DNA of 64,000 nucleotides from Gottfriedia endophytica (GCF_017814275.1 NZ_JAGIYQ010000005.1:298562-362561), one strand, 5' to 3'; positions 48,362 through 57,910 are shown, numbered from the stretch's first letter. Translations and numbers: made by a program. The notes: generated from the letters alone by a model not told the origin.

Positions 48362-49405
48362 ATTTACTTCTCCATATCCAAACATATTACTTACTTTCAT
48401 CAGTTCTTGAACTAATTTAACACAACGTGCATTGTCTGATGTTAAATTATCTCCATCTGAAAAATGGAATGGGTAAATATTGTATTGTTCTACAGGGTAT
48501 TTACATTCAATGACTTCGAGAGCTTTTCGATAGGCTGATGAACAAATTGTTCCGCCGCTCTCTCCTTTTGTGAAAAACTCATCTTCCGTAACAACTTTTG
48601 CTTCTGTGTGATGAGCGATAAATTCAATATCGACTCTTTCATATTTTGTGCGTAAGAAACGAGTCATCCAAAAGAAGAAGCTACGAGCCATATACTTTTC
48701 CCATAACCCCATAGAACCACTTGTGTCCATCATTGCAAGTACTACTGCTTTGGATTCAGGTTTAATAACTTCATTCCAAGTACGGAATTTTAAATCCTCT
48801 GGTGAGATTGGATAAAATGCCGGATTTCCGTTCATTGCGTTCCGTTTGAAGGCAGTCATCATTGTACGTTTTTTATCGATATTACCCATTAGCCCTGTTT
48901 TTCGAATATCATTGAATTCAATATTCTCGACCGTTTGTAAGTCCTGCTGTTTTCTTTTTAGATCAGGTAGCTCTAATTGACTAAACAGAGCTTCCTCTAA
49001 TTCCATTAAAGAAACCTCTGCCTCGTAGTAATCTTCTCCTGCATCTTTTCCTGCTCCTTGACCTTTCCCAGCACCTTTTTGTGCATTTCCATTTTGTGGT
49101 GATCCATCCCTTGCTACAACATCACCAATTTTACTATCTCCTGTTCCTTGGCCTACATGTTTATTTTTATCGTAATTGTAACGGATTTTATACTCATCTA
49201 GAGAGCGAATTGGGATCTTTACAACATCCCTTCCATTGGATAGAACAATGCTTTCTTCTGTTATTAAATCGGCTAAATTTTTCTTGATCGCCTCTTGTAC
49301 TTTTTCCTGGTGACGCTGCTGATCATCATGACCTTTGCGATGGAGGGTCCAGTCTTCTTGTGAAATGGTAAAATTATGCTTCTGTTCAATATTTTCATTA
49401 CTCAT
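48354..49405 (-). pseudogene. yhbH: 5' part of sporulation gene yhbH, split by the prophage
   Basis: ATG 49405 behind AAGGGGGG. The 351 codons up to GEVNQYN are intact YhbH (DUF444): [20 protein letters not shown], a G/K/Q-rich linker, [20 protein letters not shown] (a von Willebrand A-type MIDAS DTSGS) and [32 protein letters not shown]. YhbH works with the kinase PrkA and the SpoVR-like partner in sporulation. In the integrated state the frame runs 35 codons into phage DNA and stops at 48245, so a chimeric 386-residue protein lacking the true C-terminus would be made. After excision the protein has 396 residues. I call it split, not dead. Confidence 0.95.
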
Positions 49406-49531
49406 TTTCTTTCCCCCCTTTTCATGAAGTAATAAAAATCTATTTTTCACATAAAATTGTCACACATGTTAGATTCATTGAATAAACTATTTCGGTGGTT
49501 ATATTTCTTTTCATTTTTTAAGGATTACTCT

Positions 49532-49560
49532 ATCATATGCAAGGATTATCATTTATTGAC
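49532..49560 (-). promoter_or_regulatory. Candidate sigma-E promoter of yhbH
   Basis: On the minus strand GTCAATA, 14 bases, CATATGAT, about 127 bases before the start codon. It fits the sigma-E consensus (GTCATATT, 14, CATACAAT) fairly well, in agreement with the known sigma-E control of yhbH in B. subtilis. Not proven. Confidence 0.4.
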
Positions 49561-49674
49561 AATGATTCTACATATTTTCATACCCATTTTTCAGAAAAAT
49601 GGACAGGCTAAAGTGGTTTTAATTCATTTTTTTGGTGTTTTCGTAAACGGTGTTTCTATTTTAGAATCCGTTAG

Positions 49675-49804
49675 TTGATTACAACTCCAGGTTGCTCCCT
49701 TTCCTTGGGGCGTGAGCTGAGCCTCCTCGTCGCTATCGCTCCTGCGGGGTCTCAGCCTTCCCGCTATTTCCACAGGAGTCTCGCACCTTCCGCCCGAATC
49801 AACT
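49675..49804. repeat. GC-rich dispersed Bacillaceae intergenic repeat
   Basis: 130 bases, much more GC-rich than the neighbourhood. It starts TTGATTACAACTCC and ends GCCCGAATCAA, with the phrases CCTCCTCGTCGCTATCGCTC and CCTGCGGGGTCTCAGCC inside. I recognise this type from many Bacillaceae genomes, where related copies lie between genes. Function unknown. The rest of 49450-49931 holds no gene. Confidence 0.65.
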
Positions 49805-49931
49805 TTTGACTTTAAATTTAAAACTCTCAAAATCAAAAATCTTTTAGAAAAGGGCCTTTAAAATTTAAAAGGAAATAACAGAATTACGTTGAATAATAGA
49901 AAAATCATTAATTTTTTAAAGGAGAAAAAAG

Positions 49932-50318
49932 ATGGATCAATTAATCCCTAAGCTTTCATCTATTGAAGTTCCTGTTCAATCACTTAAAGCTTCTATTGAA
50001 TGGTACAAAACAATTTTAGAATTAGAGGTCACTTATGAAGGCGAACATGATGCAATGTTGCGTTTTCAGTCAAAAGATCTGCCAGGACTATATTTAGTCC
50101 AAACAGATTCTACCGAAAGATTAGGATTTACGGATTCAAGAACCCAAATTAAGCATAGTGTAGTTGATTTTTATACTCCAAATTTAGAAGAATTGTATAA
50201 GGATTTAATTCGTCAAAATGTACGTGTGACTGAATTAAATCTTAATGGGGAAATCGGTGGATTTGGTTTTTATGATTTAGATAATAATTTATTTGGTGCT
50301 TGTAATATCTCACATTAA
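49932..50318 (+). CDS. Glyoxalase/VOC-superfamily protein
   Basis: 128 residues behind AAAGGAG. IPKLSSIEVPVQSLKASIEW, YKTILELEVTYEGEHDAMLR and a second half ending GGFGFYDLDNNLFGACNISH show the paired beta-alpha-beta-beta-beta units. Metal ligands are poorly conserved, so the reaction is unknown. Confidence 0.8.
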   Translation: MDQLIPKLSSIEVPVQSLKASIEWYKTILELEVTYEGEHDAMLRFQSKDLPGLYLVQTDSTERLGFTDSRTQIKHSVVDFYTPNLEELYKDLIRQNVRVTELNLNGEIGGFGFYDLDNNLFGACNISH

Positions 50319-50328
50319 AAAAAAAGAG

Positions 50329-50354
50329 ATTGTCGTAACTAAGACAATCTCTTT
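50329..50354. terminator. Bidirectional terminator between VOC and reductase genes
   Basis: GAGATTGTC, eight bases, GACAATCTC, with A- and T-rich flanks. Confidence 0.85.
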
Positions 50355-50362
50355 CCTAACTT

Positions 50363-51265
50363 TTATGGTACCGGATGACCCATTGCAGCTACATAAATTC
50401 GGAACCATTGCTCTCTTGATATTGAAATGTTAGTCGCTTCAACGGCTGTTTTAACTCGTTCAATTTTACCTGAACCAACAATTGGCATCATTTTTGCTGG
50501 ATGTGCAAGCAACCATGCATACATTACTTGATCAATCGAAGTTGCCCCTACTTCTGTAGCGATTTCTTCAAGCATTGCTCGTACTCTAACTGCGTCTTCT
50601 TTCTGACTTGTAAAAATTTCACCACCTGCTAAAGGTGACCAAATCATCGGTGAAATTCCTTTTTCTAGCATTAAATCAATTGTCCCTTTTTCAAAATGCT
50701 CTAATTGCATTGGTGAAACTTCAATTTGGTTTGTCACAAGTGGCATGTCTAAATGTGCTTGTAGCATACGAAATTGAGATGGAAGGAAGTTAGAAACTCC
50801 AAAATGATGCACTTTTCCTTCTTTATGAAGCTGATTAAATGCGTTAGCTACTTCTTTTGGATCCATAAAAGGATCTAGACGATGAATTAACAATAGATCA
50901 ATATAATTAATCTGTAAGTTCTTTAATGAATTTTCTACACTATGTAAAATGTGTTCTGTACTTGTATCGTAATGACCAATTCTTAGCTCAGGAAATTTTG
51001 AAGAGCAAAGCTTTATGCCACATTTTGTGACAATCTGCATTTTCTCTCGTAATTCAGGTTTAAGTGCAAGTGCTTCTCCAAAAATTTTCTCACAGGAGTA
51101 ATCCCCATAAATATCTGCATGATCGAATGTTGTAATTCCAAGTTCTATACAATCTTCAATAAATGTTACTAGTTCTTCTGAAGTCATATTCCATTCACTT
51201 AATCTCCATAAGCCATGGATAATTTGAGAAAACTGTAAATCCCCAGCTAGCTGTACCCTTTTCAT
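50363..51265 (-). CDS. Aldo/keto reductase, YdhF-like
   Basis: 300 residues. The catalytic tetrad can be read: Asp in GITTFDHADIYGD, Tyr in the same piece, Lys in MQIVTKCGIKL and His in YIDLLLIHRLDPF. NADPH-binding features are present near the end (MMPIVGSGKIERVKTAVEAT). It reduces carbonyl compounds, but the substrate is not predictable. Single gene. Confidence 0.92.
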   Translation of the reverse strand: MKRVQLAGDLQFSQIIHGLWRLSEWNMTSEELVTFIEDCIELGITTFDHADIYGDYSCEKIFGEALALKPELREKMQIVTKCGIKLCSSKFPELRIGHYDTSTEHILHSVENSLKNLQINYIDLLLIHRLDPFMDPKEVANAFNQLHKEGKVHHFGVSNFLPSQFRMLQAHLDMPLVTNQIEVSPMQLEHFEKGTIDLMLEKGISPMIWSPLAGGEIFTSQKEDAVRVRAMLEEIATEVGATSIDQVMYAWLLAHPAKMMPIVGSGKIERVKTAVEATNISISREQWFRIYVAAMGHPVP

Positions 51266-51529
51266 ATACTAGCTCCCTTCTAATTTAAAATCCTACTTAT
51301 TATAGTATATTTTCAATTTAGATTAAAAAGAAACGGTCATCCTGAAAAAGAAGATCAATAACAATAAAAAGTATATATATTGAAGTTAAAGAATATGATA
51401 AAGCAAGTCATTATTATAGATTTGATTCGGTATGATGTGCTTAAAATCAATTTGTATGATTTACTCACGTTTATATTATGAAAGTAGAACGCTCGCTTTC
51501 GATCACTTTACTAAAATCACTGTAATCAT

Positions 51530-51685
51530 CTACACCAAGGAATAGGAAATAGGGAACAAGGAAAAGGTTTACCGTACACCCACGGAAAGGGAGCATACGG
51601 GGAGTTATATCAACCAACGCATTCTAAGATAGCAACAATGTATATGAGAAAACAGTCTATAAGAAAGAAAATCATGTGATGACGA
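51530..51685 (+). other. Coding-like stretch without a start codon
   Basis: Between 51266 and 51696 the only notable piece is an open frame reading HLHQGIGNREQGKGLPYTHG, then KGAYGELYQPTHSKIATMYM and a basic end before TGA. It has no ATG, GTG or TTG behind a ribosome site. It may be the tail of a broken gene or chance. Confidence 0.25.
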
Positions 51686-51696
51686 GGTGATGAGAT

Positions 51697-51921
51697 GTGG
51701 GACACTGGGTTGTAACATTAAAAAGAAAAGATTTGATCTCGATTGTACTGATTGTGTTTTTTACAACATTGTTTGTGATTAGTTTTTCTCCATTTGTCAT
51801 TAAGTGGGTTATGGTGAATATTTCACTGTTCTGGAGGCCAGTTTTTCAAATCGGTTATATTATTTTATATGTGTTTTTGATGGTTTCTGCACTACTTCTC
51901 CAACGCATGTCAAAAAACTAA
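51697..51921 (+). CDS. Small two-helix membrane protein
   Basis: 74 residues starting at GTG behind GAGGTGATGAG. Two hydrophobic segments (LISIVLIVFFTTLFVISFSP and FWRPVFQIGYIILYVFLMVS). No family recognised. It is followed at once by a strong terminator, which supports it being a real transcript. Confidence 0.55.
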   Translation: MGHWVVTLKRKDLISIVLIVFFTTLFVISFSPFVIKWVMVNISLFWRPVFQIGYIILYVFLMVSALLLQRMSKN

Positions 51922-51945
51922 AGGGTGAGGTTTTTCCTCACCCTT
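51921..51945 (+). terminator. Terminator of the small membrane protein gene
   Basis: AAGGGTGAGG, five T, CCTCACCCTT, T-run. Confidence 0.9.
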
Positions 51946-52076
51946 TTTATATGTCTATTAGAGCTTAAAAATCCCCATCAGAATTTTCCCTTTATATAAA
52001 TATGATGTTTTGAATCTTATTAGATGATAAAAAATAAAAAAGATTACCTTCTAGAACGAAGATAATCCAATAATGT

Positions 52077-52367
52077 TTACTTTAATCTTTTACCATAAAC
52101 AACTGTATAACTATTCCAATCAATTGTGCTTAATGATACAACATGTTTGTATGCATTAGAATTATAGGATTTAATTAAATTAATAATCTCTCTCTTTGTT
52201 TTTGCACGTTTCGCTAAACTTGTATAGTGCTCAAACTCGTATTTATGTGTAGAAGTAACAAAATGACCGCCTAATCGATCAGTACGACCTCTGTAAGCAT
52301 AAGCATGATTTGAAAAGTTTACAAATAATATAATAGCTAATACAAAAGAAACTAACCATTTTTTCAT
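52077..52367 (-). CDS. Small secreted protein, YHYH-like
   Basis: 96 residues. A clear signal peptide (KKWLVSFVLAIILFVNFSNH, cut after AYA) precedes YRGRTDRLGGHFVTSTHKYE, a diverged form of the GRTDxxGGHxxxxxYHYH type seen in secreted or phage proteins. A basic helical end follows. Function unknown. Confidence 0.65.
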   Translation of the reverse strand: MKKWLVSFVLAIILFVNFSNHAYAYRGRTDRLGGHFVTSTHKYEFEHYTSLAKRAKTKREIINLIKSYNSNAYKHVVSLSTIDWNSYTVVYGKRLK

Positions 52368-52512
52368 ATAAAAATCCTACCTTCTTCTCGTGATGTTTTT
52401 CTCCTAATTTCAAAACCTTAGATATTTTACCAATTATTACTAATATACAAAACAGGTATTTTTTTCCATTTGTTACATTTGGAAATAACGTAGGTGAATA
52501 ATTTATTTCATA

Positions 52513-52556
52513 AAAAATCCCCCTATGTATTTATTTCTATACAAAGGGGGATTTTT
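52513..52556. terminator. Terminator between prkA and the secreted protein gene
   Basis: AAAAATCCCCC and GGGGGATTTTT with an inner GTAT/ATAC pair. Likely ends prkA transcription. Confidence 0.85.
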
Positions 52557-52642
52557 CTAAAGTTTTTTAATACTATAGCTAGACAAAAGGCGGACTTCTA
52601 CACTCTGAAAACTGTCACCCATAGAATAACCGATTAAAAAAG

Positions 52643-54538
52643 TTAGCGATTTAATAGAGAACCTACATAGCGTAAAAGTTCATTCGCTGACGTAGAATTA
52701 TAACCATATTCATCAATTAATCGGCTGACCACATCATTGATTTTCTTCAACTGTCTTTCATCCGGTGTTTTTGTGGATGTTGTAATTTTCACGACATCCT
52801 TTAAATCCGAGAAAAGCTTTTTCTGAATGGCTTCTTTTAATCGTTCATGTGAATTGTAATCAAATCTTTTTCCTTTCCGTGCGTAAGCAGAAATGCGAAT
52901 AAGAATTTCTTCTCGGAATGCTTTTTTCGCATTTTCGGAAATACCGATTTGCTCTTCAATTGAACGCATTAATTTTTCATCTGGATTCATTTCTTCTCCA
53001 GTTAATGGATCTCTTAACTTATTTTTATTACAATAGGCTTCAACATTGTCTAGATAATTATCCATTAATGTTTTTGCTGACTCTTCATATGAATACACAA
53101 ATGCTTTTTGAACTTCATTTTTCGCAATGTCATCATATTCTTTTCTTGCGATTGAAATAAAGTTCATATACCGCTCACGATCTTCATTTGAAATGGATGG
53201 ATGCTGATCTAATCCATCTTTTAATGAACGGAGTACATCTAAAGCATTGATAGATGGTATTTCTTTTCGAATGATTGTAGATGAAATGCGGTTAATAACA
53301 TAACGTGGATCAATCCCGTGCATCCCTTCATCCAAGTGTTCTTTTTTCAGTTCATCTAAATCAACTTGATTATATCCCTCTACTAACTCTCCATCATACA
53401 AACGCATTTTCTTAACTAAATCAATATCCCCACGCTTTGGTTCTTTTAAGCGCGTTAAAATTGTAAACATCGCTGCAACCCGAAGCGTGTGCGGTGCAAT
53501 ATGAACATTCGCAACATCACTTTCTGAGATCATTTTTTGGTAAATCCGCTCTTCCTCAGTTACACGTAAATTATAAGGAATTGGCATGACAATAATCCTT
53601 GAATGTAAGGCTTCATTTTTCTTATTGCTAATAAATGAACGATATTCCGTTTCATTTGTATGAGCAATGATTAGCTCATCTGCAGAAATCAATGCAAATC
53701 GGCCAGCTTTAAAATTGCCTTCCTGAGTTAATGAAAGTAAGTGCCATAAAAACTTTTCATCGCATTTTAACATTTCTTGGAACTCCATCATTCCTCGATT
53801 TGCTTTATTTAATTCTCCATCAAAGCGGTAGGCACGTGGATCCGACTCTGAACCGAATTGCGCAATTGTAGAAAAATCGATACTACCAGTTAAATCAGCA
53901 ATATCTTGAGATTTTGGATCTGATGGACTAAATGTTCCAATTCCAACGCGGCGATCCTCTGAAAGAAATATTCTTTCAACAAGTACATCCTCAATTTTTC
54001 CATTATACTCTTGTTCTAGACGCATTAAATTAAGAGGAGATAAATTTCCCTCTATTCGGATTCCATATTCCTGATAAAAGTCATCGCGTAAATGAATAGG
54101 AATTAAGTGAAGTGGATCCTCGTGCATTGGGCAGCCTTTAATGGCAAAGATCGCTCCTTCATCATTACGTGAATATGCTTCTAAGCCTCTCTTCAACATT
54201 GTTACTAATGTAGATTTCCCTCCACTGACTGGTCCCATTAATAATAAAATTCTCTTTTTCACATCTAATCGTTTAGCAGCAGGATGAAAATACTCCTCCA
54301 CTAACCGTTCAAGAGCCTCTTCTAGACCATATAAGTTATTACTAAAAAAACTATATGTCTTTCTGCCATTTACTTCCTCAATGCCTGCACCTTTAATCAT
54401 ATTATATATTCTCGAATGTGCAGTTTGAGCAACCCATGGTTTTTCTTTTAAAAGTTCAAGATACTCTGAGAAAGTACCTTCCCATTTTAGTCGCTGTTCC
54501 ATATGTCGATGTTGCTCGAGCTTTTTTAAAATGTCCAT
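52643..54538 (-). CDS. prkA: Serine protein kinase / AAA+ protein PrkA
   Basis: The start is ATG 54538, seven bases behind AGGAGG, giving 631 residues, the usual length. LLLMGPVSGGKSTLVTMLKR is the Walker A loop, GEGAIFAIKGCPMHEDPLHL-like text and CDEKFLWHLLSLTQEGNFKA follow, and ALISADELIIAHTNETEYRS is conserved. PrkA acts in the mother cell in sporulation and is encoded near yhbH in B. subtilis. Here four genes stand between them. A possible sigma-E -10 (CATATCTT) lies upstream. Confidence 0.95.
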   Translation of the reverse strand: MDILKKLEQHRHMEQRLKWEGTFSEYLELLKEKPWVAQTAHSRIYNMIKGAGIEEVNGRKTYSFFSNNLYGLEEALERLVEEYFHPAAKRLDVKKRILLLMGPVSGGKSTLVTMLKRGLEAYSRNDEGAIFAIKGCPMHEDPLHLIPIHLRDDFYQEYGIRIEGNLSPLNLMRLEQEYNGKIEDVLVERIFLSEDRRVGIGTFSPSDPKSQDIADLTGSIDFSTIAQFGSESDPRAYRFDGELNKANRGMMEFQEMLKCDEKFLWHLLSLTQEGNFKAGRFALISADELIIAHTNETEYRSFISNKKNEALHSRIIVMPIPYNLRVTEEERIYQKMISESDVANVHIAPHTLRVAAMFTILTRLKEPKRGDIDLVKKMRLYDGELVEGYNQVDLDELKKEHLDEGMHGIDPRYVINRISSTIIRKEIPSINALDVLRSLKDGLDQHPSISNEDRERYMNFISIARKEYDDIAKNEVQKAFVYSYEESAKTLMDNYLDNVEAYCNKNKLRDPLTGEEMNPDEKLMRSIEEQIGISENAKKAFREEILIRISAYARKGKRFDYNSHERLKEAIQKKLFSDLKDVVKITTSTKTPDERQLKKINDVVSRLIDEYGYNSTSANELLRYVGSLLNR

Positions 54539-54738
54539 GGACACGCCTCCTCCTTCTCATCTGTAAGAGAGATTATTAAAAGATATGCTTCCCGGCTCTT
54601 GCACATGCTATTTCTTGAAATGTAATAAAAATTTTTAATAGAATGTAAATTCAATTCATTTTTATCATTCAAATTCTTTTTCTTTTTCTGTATAATAAAA
54701 AGTAGGTAAGTGGGATTTTTAATGAGGGGGATACATAA

Positions 54739-54834
54739 ATGAAATTAACGTTAATTTTATTTGTTATTGTCGTTTTCTTAACAGCAATTTTCACAGCTGG
54801 TTACAACGATAAGCCAGGAATTAAAAATAAGTAA
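54739..54834 (+). CDS. Very small membrane peptide (31 aa)
   Basis: ATG behind GAGGGGG. MKLTLILFVIVVFLTAIFTA, then GYNDKPGIKNK: one transmembrane helix and a short polar tail. Such one-helix peptides are often regulators of membrane proteins or sporulation products, but no name can be given. The gap to 54950 holds nothing clear. Confidence 0.6.
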   Translation: MKLTLILFVIVVFLTAIFTAGYNDKPGIKNK

Positions 54835-54950
54835 GTAGAAATGTGGAGCACTATAAATACACCCTAGAATATACTTCTACTGACTCGAGCTTTGAAATGG
54901 AAGCAAGAGGACAGGCTCGTTAAGCTCTGCGGAACTGAACAGTAAAGAAG

Positions 54951-54982
54951 AAAAAGGCCTTCGTCTATACGAAGGCCTTTTT
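54951..54982. terminator. Bidirectional terminator before trmL
   Basis: AAAAAGGCCTTCG, six bases, CGAAGGCCTTTTT. Confidence 0.9.
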
Positions 54983-54986
54983 CTAT

Positions 54987-55484
54987 TTAATCTTGACTAT
55001 AATCTTTTACTTTTAACAAATCACGAAAATCTTGTTGTCTTAATGCTTCATAAATTAAAATGGAAGCTGTATTTGAAAGGTTTAATGAGCGAATATGATT
55101 CGTCATCGGAATTCGCAAACAAGTTTCTAAATTAGCTTGTATTAAATCTTTCGGAAGACCAGTTGTTTCTCTTCCAAAGACAAAAAAGATATCTTCCTCT
55201 TTATTTGTAAAATTAAAATCAGAATAAGTTTTTTCCCCAAATTTGGTAATAAAATAAAATTTTCCATCTTGATACTTATCAAACAATTCATCTAATGAAT
55301 CGTGATAATGAATATCTACATGTTCCCAATAGTCTAAACCAGCTCGTTTTAACATTTTATCATCAGTTGAAAATCCTAATGGACGGATTAAATGTAAACT
55401 AGTATCAGTACCTGCACATGTACGTGCAATATTTCCAGTATTTGCTGGAATCTGTGGTTGATATAATACAACATGTATTGCCAA
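54987..55484 (-). CDS. trmL: tRNA (cytidine/uridine-34-2'-O)-methyltransferase TrmL (CspR)
   Basis: The start is TTG 55484 behind GAGGTG (165 residues), matching the B. subtilis start. [31 protein letters not shown] and [20 protein letters not shown] are the SPOUT knot motifs. It methylates the wobble ribose of tRNA-Leu using S-adenosylmethionine. Same neighbours as in B. subtilis (yhbB, queG). Confidence 0.93.
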   Translation of the reverse strand: MAIHVVLYQPQIPANTGNIARTCAGTDTSLHLIRPLGFSTDDKMLKRAGLDYWEHVDIHYHDSLDELFDKYQDGKFYFITKFGEKTYSDFNFTNKEEDIFFVFGRETTGLPKDLIQANLETCLRIPMTNHIRSLNLSNTASILIYEALRQQDFRDLLKVKDYSQD

Positions 55485-55571
55485 TACGGTCACCTCATAT
55501 ATCTTAAAAATATACCTTATTATACCAAAACTATTAACTGTGTATATGGATTCAGCACTTCATGAATTTTC

Positions 55572-56477
55572 TTATCCATCTTTCCCTAAGCCATCTGTAA
55601 TATGGAAGAACTTATACTTCATATTCTCCGTAAAAGCTGAGGAATCATAATATGACCAATAACGTTTTCGACTATTTTGAGTATGAGCATTTACAAGAGG
55701 CTCTCCATCTTTGTCTTTACTCACAACCATTGTACAATGATTCCAACGTCCGTCTCCTTCAAAGTCATATAAAATGATATCTCCAAGTGAGAGTTCTTTT
55801 TGATCATTTACCTCTATACCCCTAATGCCAGTTTGTGCACCTGGCAAATACCATCTTAATGTATTAGCCACTCTCCAACTATAGCTACTGGAATTAAAAT
55901 TCTTATACCACCATCCAGCAGACATATTTGGATACCCAGCCATCGGAAATTCACCTGCATAAAGGCACTGTGAAATAAAATTTGTACAATCATTTGCATA
56001 TAGTGGATACTTTTTATTATGACCATCCCACCAGATTTCTGCATACTTTACTGCTTCCATTCGATTATAAATCGCTCGAGTGTCATTACCATTAGGATAA
56101 AAAACAATTGGACGTTCCAATAAGTCAACTTGTTCTTCCTCAATCGGAATCTCTACATCACTTATAATGACATCATTTTTAATCTGTAACTGTCTTTCCT
56201 GTACCTCTTCTTCAAAGTAATATTCCTCTTGTTTAATAAAATACTTTAAATGAAGTGAATAATTAACAAATGTTTTTTCTTCAAAATCCCAGTGTTCTCT
56301 AACTGTTAAGTTTCCATAAACCTTTATTAATTCTGCTTCTCTTTGTTCAAGTAAATTAATCTTTCTACGAATTGTCTCTAATTCATGTGCTGAAAGATAA
56401 TGATTTCTTAGATCTTCACCTAGATAAAGTTTTATTCTTTGTTTCACAAACTCTTCTAAAATGTCTCTATTTAACAA
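55572..56477 (-). CDS. yhbB: Amidase_6-domain protein (YhbB-like)
   Basis: 301 residues. The C-terminal 155 residues form the amidase_6 domain: YANDCTNFISQCLYAGEFPM (catalytic Cys), GRWNHCTMVVSKD (His) and VNAHTQNSRKRYW. The N-terminal half is a helical domain with acidic pieces. No signal peptide is visible. Located between trmL and queG as yhbB in B. subtilis. Confidence 0.85.
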   Translation of the reverse strand: MLNRDILEEFVKQRIKLYLGEDLRNHYLSAHELETIRRKINLLEQREAELIKVYGNLTVREHWDFEEKTFVNYSLHLKYFIKQEEYYFEEEVQERQLQIKNDVIISDVEIPIEEEQVDLLERPIVFYPNGNDTRAIYNRMEAVKYAEIWWDGHNKKYPLYANDCTNFISQCLYAGEFPMAGYPNMSAGWWYKNFNSSSYSWRVANTLRWYLPGAQTGIRGIEVNDQKELSLGDIILYDFEGDGRWNHCTMVVSKDKDGEPLVNAHTQNSRKRYWSYYDSSAFTENMKYKFFHITDGLGKDG

Positions 56478-56552
56478 TTAAACCCCCTCCATTTTAACAT
56501 CGCTTATTCTATACGATGTCAAAATAAAGGAGATTATTCATGGGAAATCAGT

Positions 56553-57683
56553 TTAAAAATTATCTATCGCGTTCTTAATTTCTTCCATTACAATGTCATC
56601 GTTCTCAGTTAGTAGGCAATTCTCTAAATATGATTTACTTTTTTCACCTTCAATTTTTGAAATTGCCCAAACTGCAGTACCTCGAATAACTGGACGAGGA
56701 TCTTGTTTAACTAGTTGCTTTAACTCATCCACTGCACTTTCATCTTTAAAATGAGCAAGTGCAATGATTGCGTTGCGCTGAATTGGATTTTTCCCTCTCC
56801 ATGAACCAGATAAATAACCATACTTAGTTTTAAATTCACGATTACTTACATTTAATAATGATCGAAGTAATGGTTTCACTGTCTCTGGATCTGGCTCCAT
56901 TTCTTCATGAAGATGGAAATCTAGCCCTTTATTTTTTGGACAGATGGTTTGACATGAATCACAGCCATAAATTCGATTCCCAATACGCTCTCGAAACTCT
57001 AATGGAATCATTTCTTTTGTTTGGGTTAAAAATGAAACACAGTGCTTTGCATTTAATTGACCAGGACCAACAATCGCACCAGTTGGACAAACATCAATAC
57101 ACTTCGTACATTCACCACATTGGTCTTCAATTGGGGTGCTTGGGGAAAATGGGATTGACGTAATGATTTCACCCAGGTATACATAAGAACCGAACTCAGG
57201 TGTAATAATTGAACAATTTTTCCCACTCCAGCCAATGCCTGCTCTTTCTGCTACAGCTCGGTCTACCAGCTCTCCAGTATCAACCATAGATTGAACCTTG
57301 CTATTAGGTAAATGTAATAAAATATATGCTTCTAATTCGACCAGCTTTCGCTTTAGAACTCTATGATAATCCTCTCCCCATGAAGACCTACAAAATATCC
57401 CTCTTGTTTCGCCTTTTTTACTTTGAGGGGCTCCTGCCATCTTATTTGGGTATGCTAAGGCTATCGAAATGATGGATTGAGCTTCACTCAATATCTTTTT
57501 TGCATCGGTTCTTGCATCTACATCGTCAGATTCAAATCCTGATTGATAATTAAGTTTCTTCTGAAGCTTTAATCTCTCTTTTAATTGGATAAAAGGATCC
57601 GCTGTTGTAAAACCTATTTTATCAATTCCTATTTCTTTACTATATTCAATTAATTGTTCTTGAAAATCTTTTATATTTATCAT
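56553..57683 (-). CDS. queG: Epoxyqueuosine reductase
   Basis: The start is ATG 57683 behind AAGGTGA (376 residues). GWSGKNCSIITPEFGSYVYL marks the cobalamin site. Two 4Fe-4S clusters are seen in CGECTKCIDVCPTGAI and GCDSCQTICPKN. HEAT-like repeats follow at the end (AIIALAHFKDESAVDELKQL). It makes queuosine, the final step at tRNA position 34. Confidence 0.95.
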   Translation of the reverse strand: MINIKDFQEQLIEYSKEIGIDKIGFTTADPFIQLKERLKLQKKLNYQSGFESDDVDARTDAKKILSEAQSIISIALAYPNKMAGAPQSKKGETRGIFCRSSWGEDYHRVLKRKLVELEAYILLHLPNSKVQSMVDTGELVDRAVAERAGIGWSGKNCSIITPEFGSYVYLGEIITSIPFSPSTPIEDQCGECTKCIDVCPTGAIVGPGQLNAKHCVSFLTQTKEMIPLEFRERIGNRIYGCDSCQTICPKNKGLDFHLHEEMEPDPETVKPLLRSLLNVSNREFKTKYGYLSGSWRGKNPIQRNAIIALAHFKDESAVDELKQLVKQDPRPVIRGTAVWAISKIEGEKSKSYLENCLLTENDDIVMEEIKNAIDNF

Positions 57684-57771
57684 ATAAATCACCTTATATT
57701 TAACATTCGACATATTAAATGGTTTTTAATCATTAATTATCAATAATAGAAAATCATTTAAATCATTAAAA

Positions 57772-57812
57772 AACGCAATGTACCGTTCTTCTATGGAACA
57801 ATACACTGCGTT
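57772..57812 (-). terminator. Terminator of the tRNA-Gly transcript
   Basis: AACGCAGTGTA and TACATTGCGTT with TTTTTAATG after it on the minus strand. Confidence 0.8.
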
Positions 57813-57839
57813 GATATCAAAGTAAGAAATATGAATCCA

Positions 57840-57910
57840 AGCGGGTGAAGAGAATCGAACTCTCGACCAGAGCTTGGAAGGCTCTTGTTTTACCACTAAA
57901 CTACACCCGC
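57840..57910 (-). tRNA. tRNA-Gly(TCC)
   Basis: 71 bases, acceptor GCGGGTG/CACCCGC, anticodon loop CTTCCAA, TTCGATT in the T loop. It stands apart from the cluster. Region 57911-58226 after it is AT-rich and I see no gene. Confidence 0.95.

Noticed and set aside
48245..49450. A complete 401-codon gene
   Set aside because: The last 35 codons are phage DNA beyond the attachment core and the first 15 lie before the true start. It is the split 5' part of yhbH.
49457..49678. Small plus-strand hydrophobic frame upstream of yhbH
   Set aside because: No ribosome site, unusual composition, and it covers the probable yhbH promoter region on the other strand.
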